Shown: positions 1 through 7,872 of the stretch, piece after piece | Layout: the number at the start of each line of letters is the position of its first letter | How positions within the stretch are numbered: position 1 is the stretch's first letter | The notes under the pieces: model-generated | The model's database searches: none | What the model saw: the letters and a program-made list of their open reading frames with translations, nothing else | What the model was told of the DNA's origin: nothing | Origin: Dyadobacter sp. UC 10 | GTDB taxonomy: Bacteria; Bacteroidota; Bacteroidia; Cytophagales; Spirosomataceae | Direction: 5' to 3' | Assembly: GCF_008369915.1 (NCBI RefSeq) | Contig: NZ_VSRN01000001.1 | Span: 4,150,501 to 4,214,500, forward strand | DNA length: 64,000 nt | Position numbers and translations under genes: made by a program

Positions 1-841
1 GGTATTTGTCCCGAATATCCTCCGGTGTATCTATATACGAGATGTCCGGAGTTTTGCTCATTGCCACAAAGGTATTGGTCACGAGGTCTTTGAATGTACG
101 TGCCTGCCCGCTTCCCAGGTTATATATTCCCGAATCTTTACGATGGTGCATAAAGAAAATGCAGACGTCTATCAGGTCTTTCACATAGATAAAATCACGC
201 ATTTGCTCTCCATCCTTGTATTCCGGATTATGCGACCGGAACAACTTCATCTTCTCTGTTTTTTTGATCTGATTGAATGCATGAAAAATGACAGAAGCCA
301 TTCTTCCCTTATGGTACTCATTTGGTCCGTAAACATTGAAAAATTTAAGCCCAACCCAGAAGAAAGGTTTCTTTTCCTGTTCCAGTGCCCAGATATCAAA
401 TTCATTCTTTGAATCTCCGTAAGGGTTCAAAGGTTTTAGTTGATTCAATGTAGATTCATTGTCGTCATAACCATTTTCCCCCAACCCGTAAGTAGCAGCC
501 GACGAAGCATATACCAGCGGAATCTGGTAGGCGACACATTTCTCCCAGATTGATTTCGAGTAGTTTACATTCAGCTCGTCGAATATCTCTTTGTCAAATT
601 CCGTCGTATCAGTTCGGGCGCCGATGTGGAAAATAAATTCGATATCCCGGCTGTTCGCGTCTATCCATTCAAATAACGCATCTCTCTCTACCTTCTCCTT
701 GATGGTCTTACCTTCCAGGTTGTCAGCTTTTTCGATTTTTGAAAAATCATCTACTGCTATAATGTTCTGAAATCCGTCCTGATTGAGGCGGCTGATCAAT
801 CCGCTGCCGATAAATCCGGCCGCACCTGTTACGATAATCAT
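1..841 (-). CDS. hldD: ADP-L-glycero-D-manno-heptose 6-epimerase (3' end outside window)
   Basis: Extended short-chain dehydrogenase that epimerises ADP-D-glycero-D-manno-heptose to the L form for the LPS inner core in the cytoplasm. The frame is open from an ATG at 839-841 to the window edge, about 280 codons, so the C-terminus is missing. The N-terminus begins MIIVTGAAGFIGSGL, the NAD(P)-binding GxxGxxG. A Y-x-x-x-K pair is present in NPYGDSK, and KFFNVYGPNEYHKGRMASV matches the substrate-lid region of HldD/RfaD. It is divergent from the pterin gene at 954. Other NDP-sugar epimerases are the alternative, but the FFNVYGPNEYHKGRM segment favours HldD. Confidence 0.87.
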   Translation of the reverse strand, partial: MIIVTGAAGFIGSGLISRLNQDGFQNIIAVDDFSKIEKADNLEGKTIKEKVERDALFEWIDANSRDIEFIFHIGARTDTTEFDKEIFDELNVNYSKSIWEKCVAYQIPLVYASSAATYGLGENGYDDNESTLNQLKPLNPYGDSKNEFDIWALEQEKKPFFWVGLKFFNVYGPNEYHKGRMASVIFHAFNQIKKTEKMKLFRSHNPEYKDGEQMRDFIYVKDLIDVCIFFMHHRKDSGIYNLGSGQARTFKDLVTNTFVAMSKTPDISYIDTPEDIRDKY

Positions 842-915
842 GGGAAGAATATATGGTTAAAAGGATTCTTTTTACTGATACGCTTGTTGAACTGCAAAAC
901 TACGGATACAAAATG

Positions 916-923
916 TAATTTTG
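916..923 (+). promoter_or_regulatory. candidate -7 promoter box
   Basis: TAATTTTG is an exact match to the Bacteroidota -7 consensus TAnnTTTG. It lies 31 nt before the ATG at 954, leaving a short leader. No good TTTG -33 box sits at the usual 19-21 nt spacing (the nearest TTG is at 887-889), so the call is tentative. Confidence 0.35.
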
Positions 924-953
924 CATCCGATTTCCCAAGTGCAAAGAAGTTTT

Positions 954-1373
954 ATGATTTACGTAACCAGAAAAGAGCATTTCAACGCAGCTCACCGGCT
1001 TTTTAATCCGGCATGGTCAGAAGAGAAGAACCAGGAAGTTTTTGGTCCCTGTGCAAATAATAATTGGCACGGGCACAATTTTGAGCTGATTGTCACTGTA
1101 AAAGGCAAACCCGACCCCGATACCGGGTTCGTCATCGACCTAAAAGTGCTGGGGGATATTATCAGGGAAAAAATCGTAGACAAAGTAGACCATAAGAACC
1201 TGAATCTCGACGTCGATTTTATGGCAGGTAAAATGGCTTCCTGCGAGATATTCGTACTTGAAATCTGGAATATACTGGCCCCGGCCATTCAAAACGCATC
1301 CCCCAACTCGAAGCTGCACTACATAAAACTGATCGAGACCCCCAAGAACTTCGTGGAGTATTACGGAGAATAA
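954..1373 (+). CDS. 6-pyruvoyl-tetrahydropterin synthase / QueD family
   Basis: Zinc-dependent T-fold enzyme acting on dihydroneopterin triphosphate. It is expected to make 6-carboxy-tetrahydropterin for queuosine synthesis, or 6-pyruvoyl-tetrahydropterin. The three zinc-ligand His are visible in FNAAHRL and NWHGHNF. The catalytic Cys sits in FGPCANNNWHGHNF, a C-x5-HGH spacing typical of PTPS-type enzymes rather than the C-x3-HGH of E. coli QueD. The late DHKNLN and C-terminal IETPKN motifs also fit. ATG 954 is preferred over an upstream TTG at 921 because the protein then starts MIYVTRKEHFNAAH, like the family, at 139 aa. lpxB follows after 40 nt, probably in the same transcript. Confidence 0.85.
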   Translation: MIYVTRKEHFNAAHRLFNPAWSEEKNQEVFGPCANNNWHGHNFELIVTVKGKPDPDTGFVIDLKVLGDIIREKIVDKVDHKNLNLDVDFMAGKMASCEIFVLEIWNILAPAIQNASPNSKLHYIKLIETPKNFVEYYGE

Positions 1374-1384
1374 TCGTAAAGGGA

Positions 1385-1406
1385 ATAGCTAAAAGCTAAC
1401 CGCTAA
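1385..1406. repeat. short AGCTAAAAGCTAACCGCTAA-type repeat
   Basis: The gap between the pterin gene and lpxB contains a run of imperfect 8-9-nt units of the form AGCTAAA/AGCTAAC/CGCTAAA. The same sequence family fills the gap at 22194-22388, so it is a dispersed intergenic element rather than chance. Confidence 0.5.
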
Positions 1407-1413
1407 AACCTGA

Positions 1414-2520
1414 ATGAAATACTACCTCATTGCCGGCGAGCGATCGGGCGATCTGCACGGTTCCAATCTGATAAAAGGAATTAAGGCAAACGATGAAAAT
1501 GCCGTTTTTCGTGGCTGGGGAGGTGATTTGATGTCGGCGGAAGGGCTGGATCTCGTTACCCATTACAAAGACACTGCTTTCATGGGTTTCCTGGAAGTGG
1601 CGATGAACATTCACAGGATTTCCGGTTTTTTGAAAAAATGCAAAGCTGATATTATCAATTACCAGCCCGACGCGCTGGTACTGATCGATTATCCCGGCTT
1701 TAATCTTCGCATTGCAGCTTTTGCTAAGAAAAAAGGAATCAAAGTCTTCTACTATATCTCGCCGAAAGTATGGGCCTGGAACCAAAAGCGAGCCTGGAAG
1801 ATCAAGCAAAACGTGGATCATATGTTCGTGATCTTCCCATTCGAAGTCGATTTTTATAAAAAATTTGATTACAAAGTAGATTACGTGGGCAACCCGCTGA
1901 TGGATGCGATCAGCAGCTTCAAACCCGATCCAGATTTCAGAAAAAAGAATAACCTCGACGAACATAAGCCGATCATTGCATTATTGCCCGGCAGCCGGCG
2001 GCAGGAGATTGTGAGCATGCTGGACATTATGCTCAAAGCCCAGCCGCATTTTCCGGAATATCAATTCGTAATAGCTGGTGTAAAAAACCTGTCCGAGTCG
2101 CTTTACGCCAGGGCGGATATTTCAGGGAAATCGGTGGTTGTGTATGAAAGTACTTACGATCTGCTGCATGTAGCTGCTGCTGCATTGGTTACTTCCGGCA
2201 CAGCTACATTAGAAACCGCCCTTTTTCAGGTACCCGAGGTAGTGTGTTACAAAACCAGCGGCTTTTCTTACGCGATCGCGAAGAGGCTGATCAAGGTTCC
2301 CTTTATTTCCCTGGTTAACCTGATCATGGAAAAAGAAGTGGTAAGGGAGCTTATTCAGGGCGATTTGAATGAAAAGATGCTCGTAGAAGAGCTGCGGTCG
2401 ATACTCCCGGGAGGGATAAAACATAAAGTCCAGCTTCAAAACTACTCGCATTTGAAAGAGCTGGTAGGAGGGCCTGGCGCTTCGGAATATGCCGGCAAGC
2501 TCATTGTTGGGTATATATAA
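1414..2520 (+). CDS. lpxB: lipid-A-disaccharide synthase
   Basis: Family GT19 glycosyltransferase that joins UDP-2,3-diacylglucosamine and lipid X to form the lipid A disaccharide at the inner membrane. The 368-aa length is normal. The N-terminus MKYYLIAGERSGDLHGSNLI carries the conserved GExSGD motif. The central PKVWAWNQKRAWKIK and LLPGSRRQEI and the late TSGTATLE are the usual LpxB blocks. It follows the pterin gene at close spacing. Another LPS gene, hldD, lies nearby on the other strand. Confidence 0.95.
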   Translation: MKYYLIAGERSGDLHGSNLIKGIKANDENAVFRGWGGDLMSAEGLDLVTHYKDTAFMGFLEVAMNIHRISGFLKKCKADIINYQPDALVLIDYPGFNLRIAAFAKKKGIKVFYYISPKVWAWNQKRAWKIKQNVDHMFVIFPFEVDFYKKFDYKVDYVGNPLMDAISSFKPDPDFRKKNNLDEHKPIIALLPGSRRQEIVSMLDIMLKAQPHFPEYQFVIAGVKNLSESLYARADISGKSVVVYESTYDLLHVAAAALVTSGTATLETALFQVPEVVCYKTSGFSYAIAKRLIKVPFISLVNLIMEKEVVRELIQGDLNEKMLVEELRSILPGGIKHKVQLQNYSHLKELVGGPGASEYAGKLIVGYI

Positions 2521-2523
2521 GTG

Positions 2524-3118
2524 TCAGCCAAATATCTCCTCCAGATCAATTTTAAGATCCGGGAAAATCGTGGAAGTCAGGGTGTTTACAGCGGGTTTCA
2601 ATCCAACGTACTGCCCTATTTCATTTAATACATAAACGAAAACGGCATTCTCCGCAGGCTCTACCAGCCAGTATTCACGCACGCCGCATTCTTCATAAAG
2701 CTCGAATTTGTTGTCCATTTCCTTTCGGGAATTGCCCGGAGAAAGGATTTCAACAATCAGGTCTGGTGCCCCGATGCAGCCGCGGTCGTCTAATTTGGAC
2801 TCATCGCAAATTATACAAAGGTCGGGCTGTACGACGGTGTATATTTTCCCGTCCGAAGTATTTTTGATTTTTTTTTGGAAGGCGAACGTCGAATGGTGCA
2901 AGAAAAACCTGACAATAGTGATTTTTGAAAAATGAGCCGATTGGTAAATGAAGATGTCCAAGAATTGTTTGATGTCTTCTGTTGGGGGCGGGTGGCATTT
3001 TGAAAATCTTGCCTTTAATCAGCTCCAAACGCTCTTCAAAACGCCAGAGCAAATAGTCGCCGTAAGTGTAGGTTCCATTAAGATCCAGCTGATTGATGTC
3101 TGTGATCGTCGCTCGCAT
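2524..3118 (-). pseudogene. Uma2 family (DUF820) endonuclease, frameshifted at an A9 tract
   Basis: Uma2 proteins are PD-(D/E)xK-fold nucleases of unknown biological role, often in many copies. The 5' part begins MRATITDINQLDLNG and runs through APFDVRLPKK. The 3' part, in another frame, continues with KIKNTSDGKIYTVVQPDLCI, then APDLIVEILSPGNSRKEMD and KFELYEECGVREYWLVEP, the catalytic core. The frames meet at a run of nine T on the + strand (2868-2876; A9 in the coding strand). Eight A would give one open frame of about 197 codons. Either this is a disabled gene, slippage restores the protein, or the base call is wrong. The start is ATG 3118; ATG 3136 is an alternative. Confidence 0.75.
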
Positions 3119-3172
3119 AGTATGTTGTTTCAACAAATCTAGTCAAATCCTTCAAAACCGAATTGATAACAT

Positions 3173-4426
3173 TCACGTTTTCCTTTTCTTCTTTCTCGCC
3201 GAAGGAAAAAGGATGTTGTTCAAAATCAGGCGGTAACCCGGCGAGTTGGGGTAAAGATTCAGATCTGTGGGCATTCTTCTGCCTCCACCTCCGCGCCCTT
3301 CCGGGTCGTGTCCACCGTAGAATGTCCACTGCCCGCGGCCGAGCTCTCCGTAAATGTAGCGGTCAGATGAATTGCTGGTTCCCATGACGAGCGAGCTGGG
3401 TTTGACGGTGTATTTTGAAAATGCGGTGGTTTGTCCAAAGAATTCCCGGATCAGATTTTCGTGGTTCTGGACCAGCATGGCAGGGATCACGTCCCATTTG
3501 GCCGAGAAATCAAAAAGCGAAAAGTAGACGTCGCTTTCACCCCAGCCGCGATATCTCCCCGCTGACGAATTAATATCGGAGAAATTCATCCCCTCATATT
3601 CGTCGAGCTGTAACTTGAAGTTATAGAATGCAAAGGTCTTTTCGAAATCCAGTTTGGATTGCGCATCCGGATCGATACCGTCGCCGTCGAGGTTATCTAC
3701 AATATCAATACCTTCTGCCGCCAGCGCAATATCGAAAGTTTCGGCGCCTGAGCACATTGCAAAAAGAAAGCCCCCGCCTGCACAGAATTCCTTGATTGCT
3801 TTGGCGACTGCCAGTTTCATTTGTGGCACTTTCGTATAGCCGAACCGGTTTGCAATTGCTTCCTGCGCCTTGATGTCCTCTTGCGAAGTGCGCCGCAGGT
3901 TTTTACCAAATTGTCCTGTGAAATCTTCGTGATGTAAATGCAGCCAGTCGTATTTCGGCAGCTCACCTTTCAGGATTTCTTCGTCGTAAATGATATCAAA
4001 GGGTATTTCGGCATACTTTAATACCAGAAGTACGGCGTCGGTATTTTCAAACTCGGAGGGGCTGATTTTAACAGGAGAATAGACCGCGATTTTGGCAGCC
4101 TTATGCAATTTGACCACATCCATATTTATATTCGGATTACTGATATCGCTGACCAGCTGCGCATTGGCAGCCTCCGAAATGATCTCGTAGGAAATCGCAC
4201 GCAGTTTGCATTCATTCTCGATTGATTTGCTGTATTGCACCTTAAAGCTGCCGCCACGATAATTGAGCAGCCAGTCCACGTCAATATCACCTTTTAACAA
4301 AATGTAAGCGAGGCCGTAAGCTTTCAGGTGGTTGGTCTGCGACTTGTCCATCGGGATCAGCAGCTGATTGGCCAGGGAAACGTGAGTAAAAAGGACCAGA
4401 AGTAGGATATAAGTCTTTTTCAACAT
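3173..4426 (-). CDS. secreted protein often labelled 'asparagine synthetase B'; function unknown
   Basis: A 417-aa protein with a clear signal peptide (MLKKTYILLLVLFTHVSLA). Automatic pipelines often call relatives in Bacteroidota asparagine synthetase B. I see no N-terminal catalytic Cys of a class II glutamine amidotransferase and no synthetase PP-loop, so that label looks unsafe. The middle has GGGFLFAMCSGAETFDIALA, which resembles the nucleophile elbow of class I glutamine amidotransferase-like folds (ThuA/DJ-1 type). The C-terminal third is rich in Gly/Arg (GHDPEGRGGGGRR). It is divergent from the Crp-type regulator at 4599. The role is unknown; a periplasmic location is inferred. Confidence 0.7.
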   Translation of the reverse strand: MLKKTYILLLVLFTHVSLANQLLIPMDKSQTNHLKAYGLAYILLKGDIDVDWLLNYRGGSFKVQYSKSIENECKLRAISYEIISEAANAQLVSDISNPNINMDVVKLHKAAKIAVYSPVKISPSEFENTDAVLLVLKYAEIPFDIIYDEEILKGELPKYDWLHLHHEDFTGQFGKNLRRTSQEDIKAQEAIANRFGYTKVPQMKLAVAKAIKEFCAGGGFLFAMCSGAETFDIALAAEGIDIVDNLDGDGIDPDAQSKLDFEKTFAFYNFKLQLDEYEGMNFSDINSSAGRYRGWGESDVYFSLFDFSAKWDVIPAMLVQNHENLIREFFGQTTAFSKYTVKPSSLVMGTSNSSDRYIYGELGRGQWTFYGGHDPEGRGGGGRRMPTDLNLYPNSPGYRLILNNILFPSARKKKRKT

Positions 4427-4482
4427 TGTGACAGACGTTTTGAATCCGGAACTTTAAGCAGGCAGGGAGGTAATCAAATTTA

Positions 4483-4494
4483 ACTAATATTAGT
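4483..4494. promoter_or_regulatory. 12-bp perfect palindrome between divergent genes
   Basis: ACTAATATTAGT is a perfect palindrome in the 172-nt gap between the secreted protein gene (start 4426, minus) and the Crp-type regulator (start 4599, plus). Its symmetry and place fit an operator for a dimeric regulator, possibly the neighbouring Crp-type protein. This is inference only. Confidence 0.35.
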
Positions 4495-4598
4495 CAGATA
4501 ACGTAACTGGCTTTCAGGTTTTTAGTAGTTATTTGTATTGTATAACAGCTTTCGTAATAAAAAGAAACTGAGGTTATGTCCTCCATCCTTAAAACAAT

Positions 4599-5186
4599 AT
4601 GTCGGAAATCGAATCATTGGGTCTTGCATTGAAATCCTTCGCAGGGATCGACGAAAAGGAATTTGCATTGTCGCTGCCTTACTGGCAGAAGAGGGAATAT
4701 GGCAAGGGTGAGTTTTACAATGAATACAAGAACGTTTGTAAACACCTTGGGTTTATCGTAGATGGTGTTTTCAGGACCTATTATGTGAATGATGAAACCG
4801 CCGAGGAAAAAAATGTATTCTTCTTTTCAAAGAACCAGGTAGTCGTTTCTTACAAAAGCTTTGTTACCCAGACTCCCTGCAACTATTACACGCAATCACT
4901 GGTCGATTCCAGCATTGTTTATATCCATATCAATCAGCTCACACAGCTTTATCAACAGTCTCATCAATGGGAACGTTTCGGGCGACTGGTGGCTGAGACT
5001 GCGTTTAATATCGCGATGACCAGAGCCGAGGCATTCATGTTCCTTACCCCGGAGCAGCGTTATTTAGACCTTATTTCCAGTCACCCTGATATATTTAATA
5101 GTGTTCCGCTGTACCATATTGCTTCCTACCTGGGCATTCAGGGGCCTTCTCTCAGCAGGATCCGAAAAAGAATGACAGGTAAATGA
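4599..5186 (+). CDS. Crp/Fnr family transcriptional regulator
   Basis: A 195-aa protein with an N-terminal cupin-like cNMP-binding fold (about residues 25-115) and a short C-terminal helix-turn-helix (YHIASYLGIQGPSLSRIRKR, about 170-190). This layout is common for Bacteroidota Crp/Fnr-like proteins that do not necessarily bind cAMP. No Cys cluster of the FNR type is seen. The stop codon overlaps an ATG by 4 nt at 5183, but the downstream hydrolase more likely starts at 5288. The two genes form a plausible regulator-hydrolase pair. Confidence 0.85.
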   Translation: MSEIESLGLALKSFAGIDEKEFALSLPYWQKREYGKGEFYNEYKNVCKHLGFIVDGVFRTYYVNDETAEEKNVFFFSKNQVVVSYKSFVTQTPCNYYTQSLVDSSIVYIHINQLTQLYQQSHQWERFGRLVAETAFNIAMTRAEAFMFLTPEQRYLDLISSHPDIFNSVPLYHIASYLGIQGPSLSRIRKRMTGK

Positions 5187-5287
5187 CGATTTTAACCCAG
5201 GTTAAAATTATTGTCCGTCCCAGTGCTGAATTTTGTCTTGTTCAAAACATTAAGCAGTTCAAAATCAGTATAAAACGGATAGAAATC

Positions 5288-6073
5288 ATGAAAACCAGTA
5301 GCACAAAAACAGTCGTATTCGTAACAGGCGCATTTGTTAGTAACAGTGGTTGGGACGAATGGAAAACGTATTTTGAAAGTAAAGGATATATTACCTACGC
5401 CCCAGCCTGGCCCCACAAAGATGCGCCAGCAGCGGAGCTCAGAAAAAGACAGCCAAATGACACAGATCTGGCGGCACTTACACTTTCGGAGCTGATCGAT
5501 CATTATGCGGATTTTATCAAAAGCCTGCCTGAAAAACCAATTATTGTAGGGCATTCACTGGGTGGTCTGATCACGCAGGTCTTGATAAACAGGGGTTTGG
5601 GCGCCGCCGGAGTAGCAATTCATTCAGTACCTCCTCAGGGTGTTTTTCCGTACGAATTCTCGTTTTTGAGAGCAGGCTGGAAGGCATTAGGGTTATTTAC
5701 TTCCCTCAAAAAAACATACTTAATGTCGCTCTCAGACTGGCAGTATGCTTTCACCAACGGAATGACCCTGGAAGAACAGAAAAAGACTTACGAAGAAAAT
5801 ACAATTCCTGAATCAAAAACGGTGGCCAGGGGCGGATTAAGTGCTGCGGCAAAAGTAGATTTCGCAAAACCGCACGTGCCCCTGCTGCTGACATCGGGCG
5901 ATAAGGACAATATCATTCCTGCCCATCTGAACAACCGAAATTTCAAAGCTTACAAACAAAACGGCTCCGTATTGGAATACAAAGAATTTTCAGGCCGCAA
6001 CCATTTTGTACTCGGGTTACCTACCTGGAAAGAAGATGCAGATTACATCCTGGAATGGCTGGATCGAAACTAG
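5288..6073 (+). CDS. alpha/beta hydrolase
   Basis: Serine hydrolase of unknown substrate, 262 aa from ATG 5288. The nucleophile elbow is VGHSLGGL with Ser at about residue 90; a late Asp (TSGDKDNIIP) and His (SGRNHFVLG) complete the triad. The early VFVTGAFVSNSGWDEW is typical of the RBBP9/lipase-like group. An upstream ATG at 5183 overlaps the regulator stop, but its 35 extra residues look unlike any hydrolase N-terminus, so I prefer 5288. It is probably cotranscribed with the Crp-type gene. Confidence 0.82.
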   Translation: MKTSSTKTVVFVTGAFVSNSGWDEWKTYFESKGYITYAPAWPHKDAPAAELRKRQPNDTDLAALTLSELIDHYADFIKSLPEKPIIVGHSLGGLITQVLINRGLGAAGVAIHSVPPQGVFPYEFSFLRAGWKALGLFTSLKKTYLMSLSDWQYAFTNGMTLEEQKKTYEENTIPESKTVARGGLSAAAKVDFAKPHVPLLLTSGDKDNIIPAHLNNRNFKAYKQNGSVLEYKEFSGRNHFVLGLPTWKEDADYILEWLDRN

Positions 6074-6091
6074 CTTACGAAGCCCGTCGCT

Positions 6092-7801
6092 TTATTGAAA
6101 CCGGATTACGTGCCTGAAAGGTGTAAAACCGGTTATAAAAACAGTTGGAGCTTCCATTATAGGCAATGCTCCCCTCAATGCAATGTTTTTGTGCAAAGCC
6201 ATTCCCGGGCCAAAAGAAATGGTGTCGTCGTTGAACTGATAGGTTCCTGTGCCTTCCTTGAGAAGCCAGGAATCTTTCGTGTTTTCAATTTTAGTTACTC
6301 CTTTCAGTTCTCCGCCCGGCCGGAATATCAGTTCAAGCGCGGCTGGCACGCGCTCGGTTCCGTTGGTGGTGATCTCTATCGCCATTCCGTCGGCCGTTTC
6401 CATAATAGTCACTTTGGTTTCCAGAAGCTGGATTTCACTTTGCGGGCGATAAGTCTTTGGCATTTTCTCCCAGTCGCCGTCGGGAGCAATGGATTCTTTC
6501 GGGTAAGGCTGGAAATAGGGGCCGTCGAGCTTTTGGATCAATTCCCACTTATCTCCATTCTGATTGATTTTTTCTGTTTGAAATTGGCCTTTTCCAAAAA
6601 AAGAAGACGCGAACCTTATCCCCTGCAATACTGCATTTCCTTTCATAAAAGTAAAAAACACGGGATTGTTCGCGATCAGCGTGCTATCACGGTTATTTCT
6701 CCTGATCCTTACCAGTCCGGAATTGGGAAATGTTTTTACATAACTCACCGGAAATGGCTTTTCGGCAGGCAGCTCAACCCAAAGCGAAGGGTCGGTCAGA
6801 AAGTAGTCGATGAAAGATCCTGTCTTAGGCCCTGCGGTTTTCTCGATCATTCTGCACATGGCAGCGTATTGCGGGTTGTTGTCTTTTATAGCGAGGTAAC
6901 GGTACGGATAGTAATAGTTTTCCATGGTGCCAATGATCGCCTTGTCCTGTCTGCCGGAAGCATCTGTGACCACTTCACCATTCGGATGCACGTAGTACAT
7001 CGTCATATTCAGGTTTTTGCGCACATTATCCAGCAGCTCAGGTTTTTTCATGCCCTTCGCGATGGTAATCAACAGTCTGTCGCTAAGTGATGAATAAATG
7101 AATGTGCTTTTTTCATTGAACTGACCATCTGCATCTATATCTATATGTTCGCCCAGCCATTGTTCGATGCGCGCTACATACTTTGGATTTGGCCAGAGTT
7201 CGTTTAGTTTGGTCAATGCAGCCGAAACTACCCAGCGGTGATTCGGTGTATGGATACCGCCTACGCTTAATGCATTTCCGCCACGTATCAGGAATGTCTT
7301 GAGATTATCCAGTACCTTCTCCACACCGGGAGTGCCCGAATTTTTCATCAATGCATAAGACATCGTGAGCCTTTTGACCAAAAACCCAGTGTCCGGTGTA
7401 GAGTGAAAGTTGGTGGAAAGCAGATCAATCGTTCCGTCTTCATGCTGCGTTTTAATCAGGTACAGTGCAGCCAGATTCATACTTTCCAGCAGCTCGGTCG
7501 ATCTGTAGTATTTTGAAGCCGGTGAAAAAAGGCCGGAAGCGCCATATTGGATCAGGGCCGAGGTACTGTGCGGATTCAGCAGGTCAAACCCATCCCTGAG
7601 CCCGCCCAGGTCACTACTATTTTTATCTCTGACCTGATAAGCAAGCAGGGACTCAATGCTTTTATCAGTTTGCGCAACCATAGCCAGCAGCCAGGCGGGC
7701 ATTTTATCGACTGTATTTTTTAATGAAATTAACGCCGGGGCGACTACCGGCATGGAACAAATAGCAAGCGCACTATTTTTGACAAACTTTCTTCTATCCA
7801 T
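6092..7801 (-). CDS. Tat-signal exported protein, lyase/heparinase-like
   Basis: A 569-aa protein starting MDRRKFVKNSALAICSMPVV, a twin-arginine signal. The N-terminal half is helical and contains repeated Trp/Tyr-rich turns (for example TPNHRWVVSAALTKL and MENYYYPYRYLAI). The C-terminal half is beta-rich. This two-part plan resembles polysaccharide lyases with an alpha/alpha toroid and a beta-sandwich (heparinase II/III and PL8 types). I cannot name catalytic residues with confidence. A role in cutting acidic polysaccharide is inference. It is convergent with the hydrolase at 5288-6073, 18 nt between stops, and lies downstream of the amidase gene on the same strand. Confidence 0.6.
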   Translation of the reverse strand: MDRRKFVKNSALAICSMPVVAPALISLKNTVDKMPAWLLAMVAQTDKSIESLLAYQVRDKNSSDLGGLRDGFDLLNPHSTSALIQYGASGLFSPASKYYRSTELLESMNLAALYLIKTQHEDGTIDLLSTNFHSTPDTGFLVKRLTMSYALMKNSGTPGVEKVLDNLKTFLIRGGNALSVGGIHTPNHRWVVSAALTKLNELWPNPKYVARIEQWLGEHIDIDADGQFNEKSTFIYSSLSDRLLITIAKGMKKPELLDNVRKNLNMTMYYVHPNGEVVTDASGRQDKAIIGTMENYYYPYRYLAIKDNNPQYAAMCRMIEKTAGPKTGSFIDYFLTDPSLWVELPAEKPFPVSYVKTFPNSGLVRIRRNNRDSTLIANNPVFFTFMKGNAVLQGIRFASSFFGKGQFQTEKINQNGDKWELIQKLDGPYFQPYPKESIAPDGDWEKMPKTYRPQSEIQLLETKVTIMETADGMAIEITTNGTERVPAALELIFRPGGELKGVTKIENTKDSWLLKEGTGTYQFNDDTISFGPGMALHKNIALRGALPIMEAPTVFITGFTPFRHVIRFQ

Positions 7802-7872
7802 GAAAATGATTGATTCTATTCTGGATAAAAGAACATTCAGTTAAACTGCTACTATCAAAGTGTGTACAATTG

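Noticed and set aside
5183-5287. Upstream start of the alpha/beta hydrolase overlapping the regulator stop
   Set aside because: The extra 35 residues lack any hydrolase-like or signal-peptide character.
6095-7090. A 331-codon + strand frame opposite the Tat-exported lyase-like gene
   Set aside because: It is antisense to a coherent protein and has no recognisable motif.
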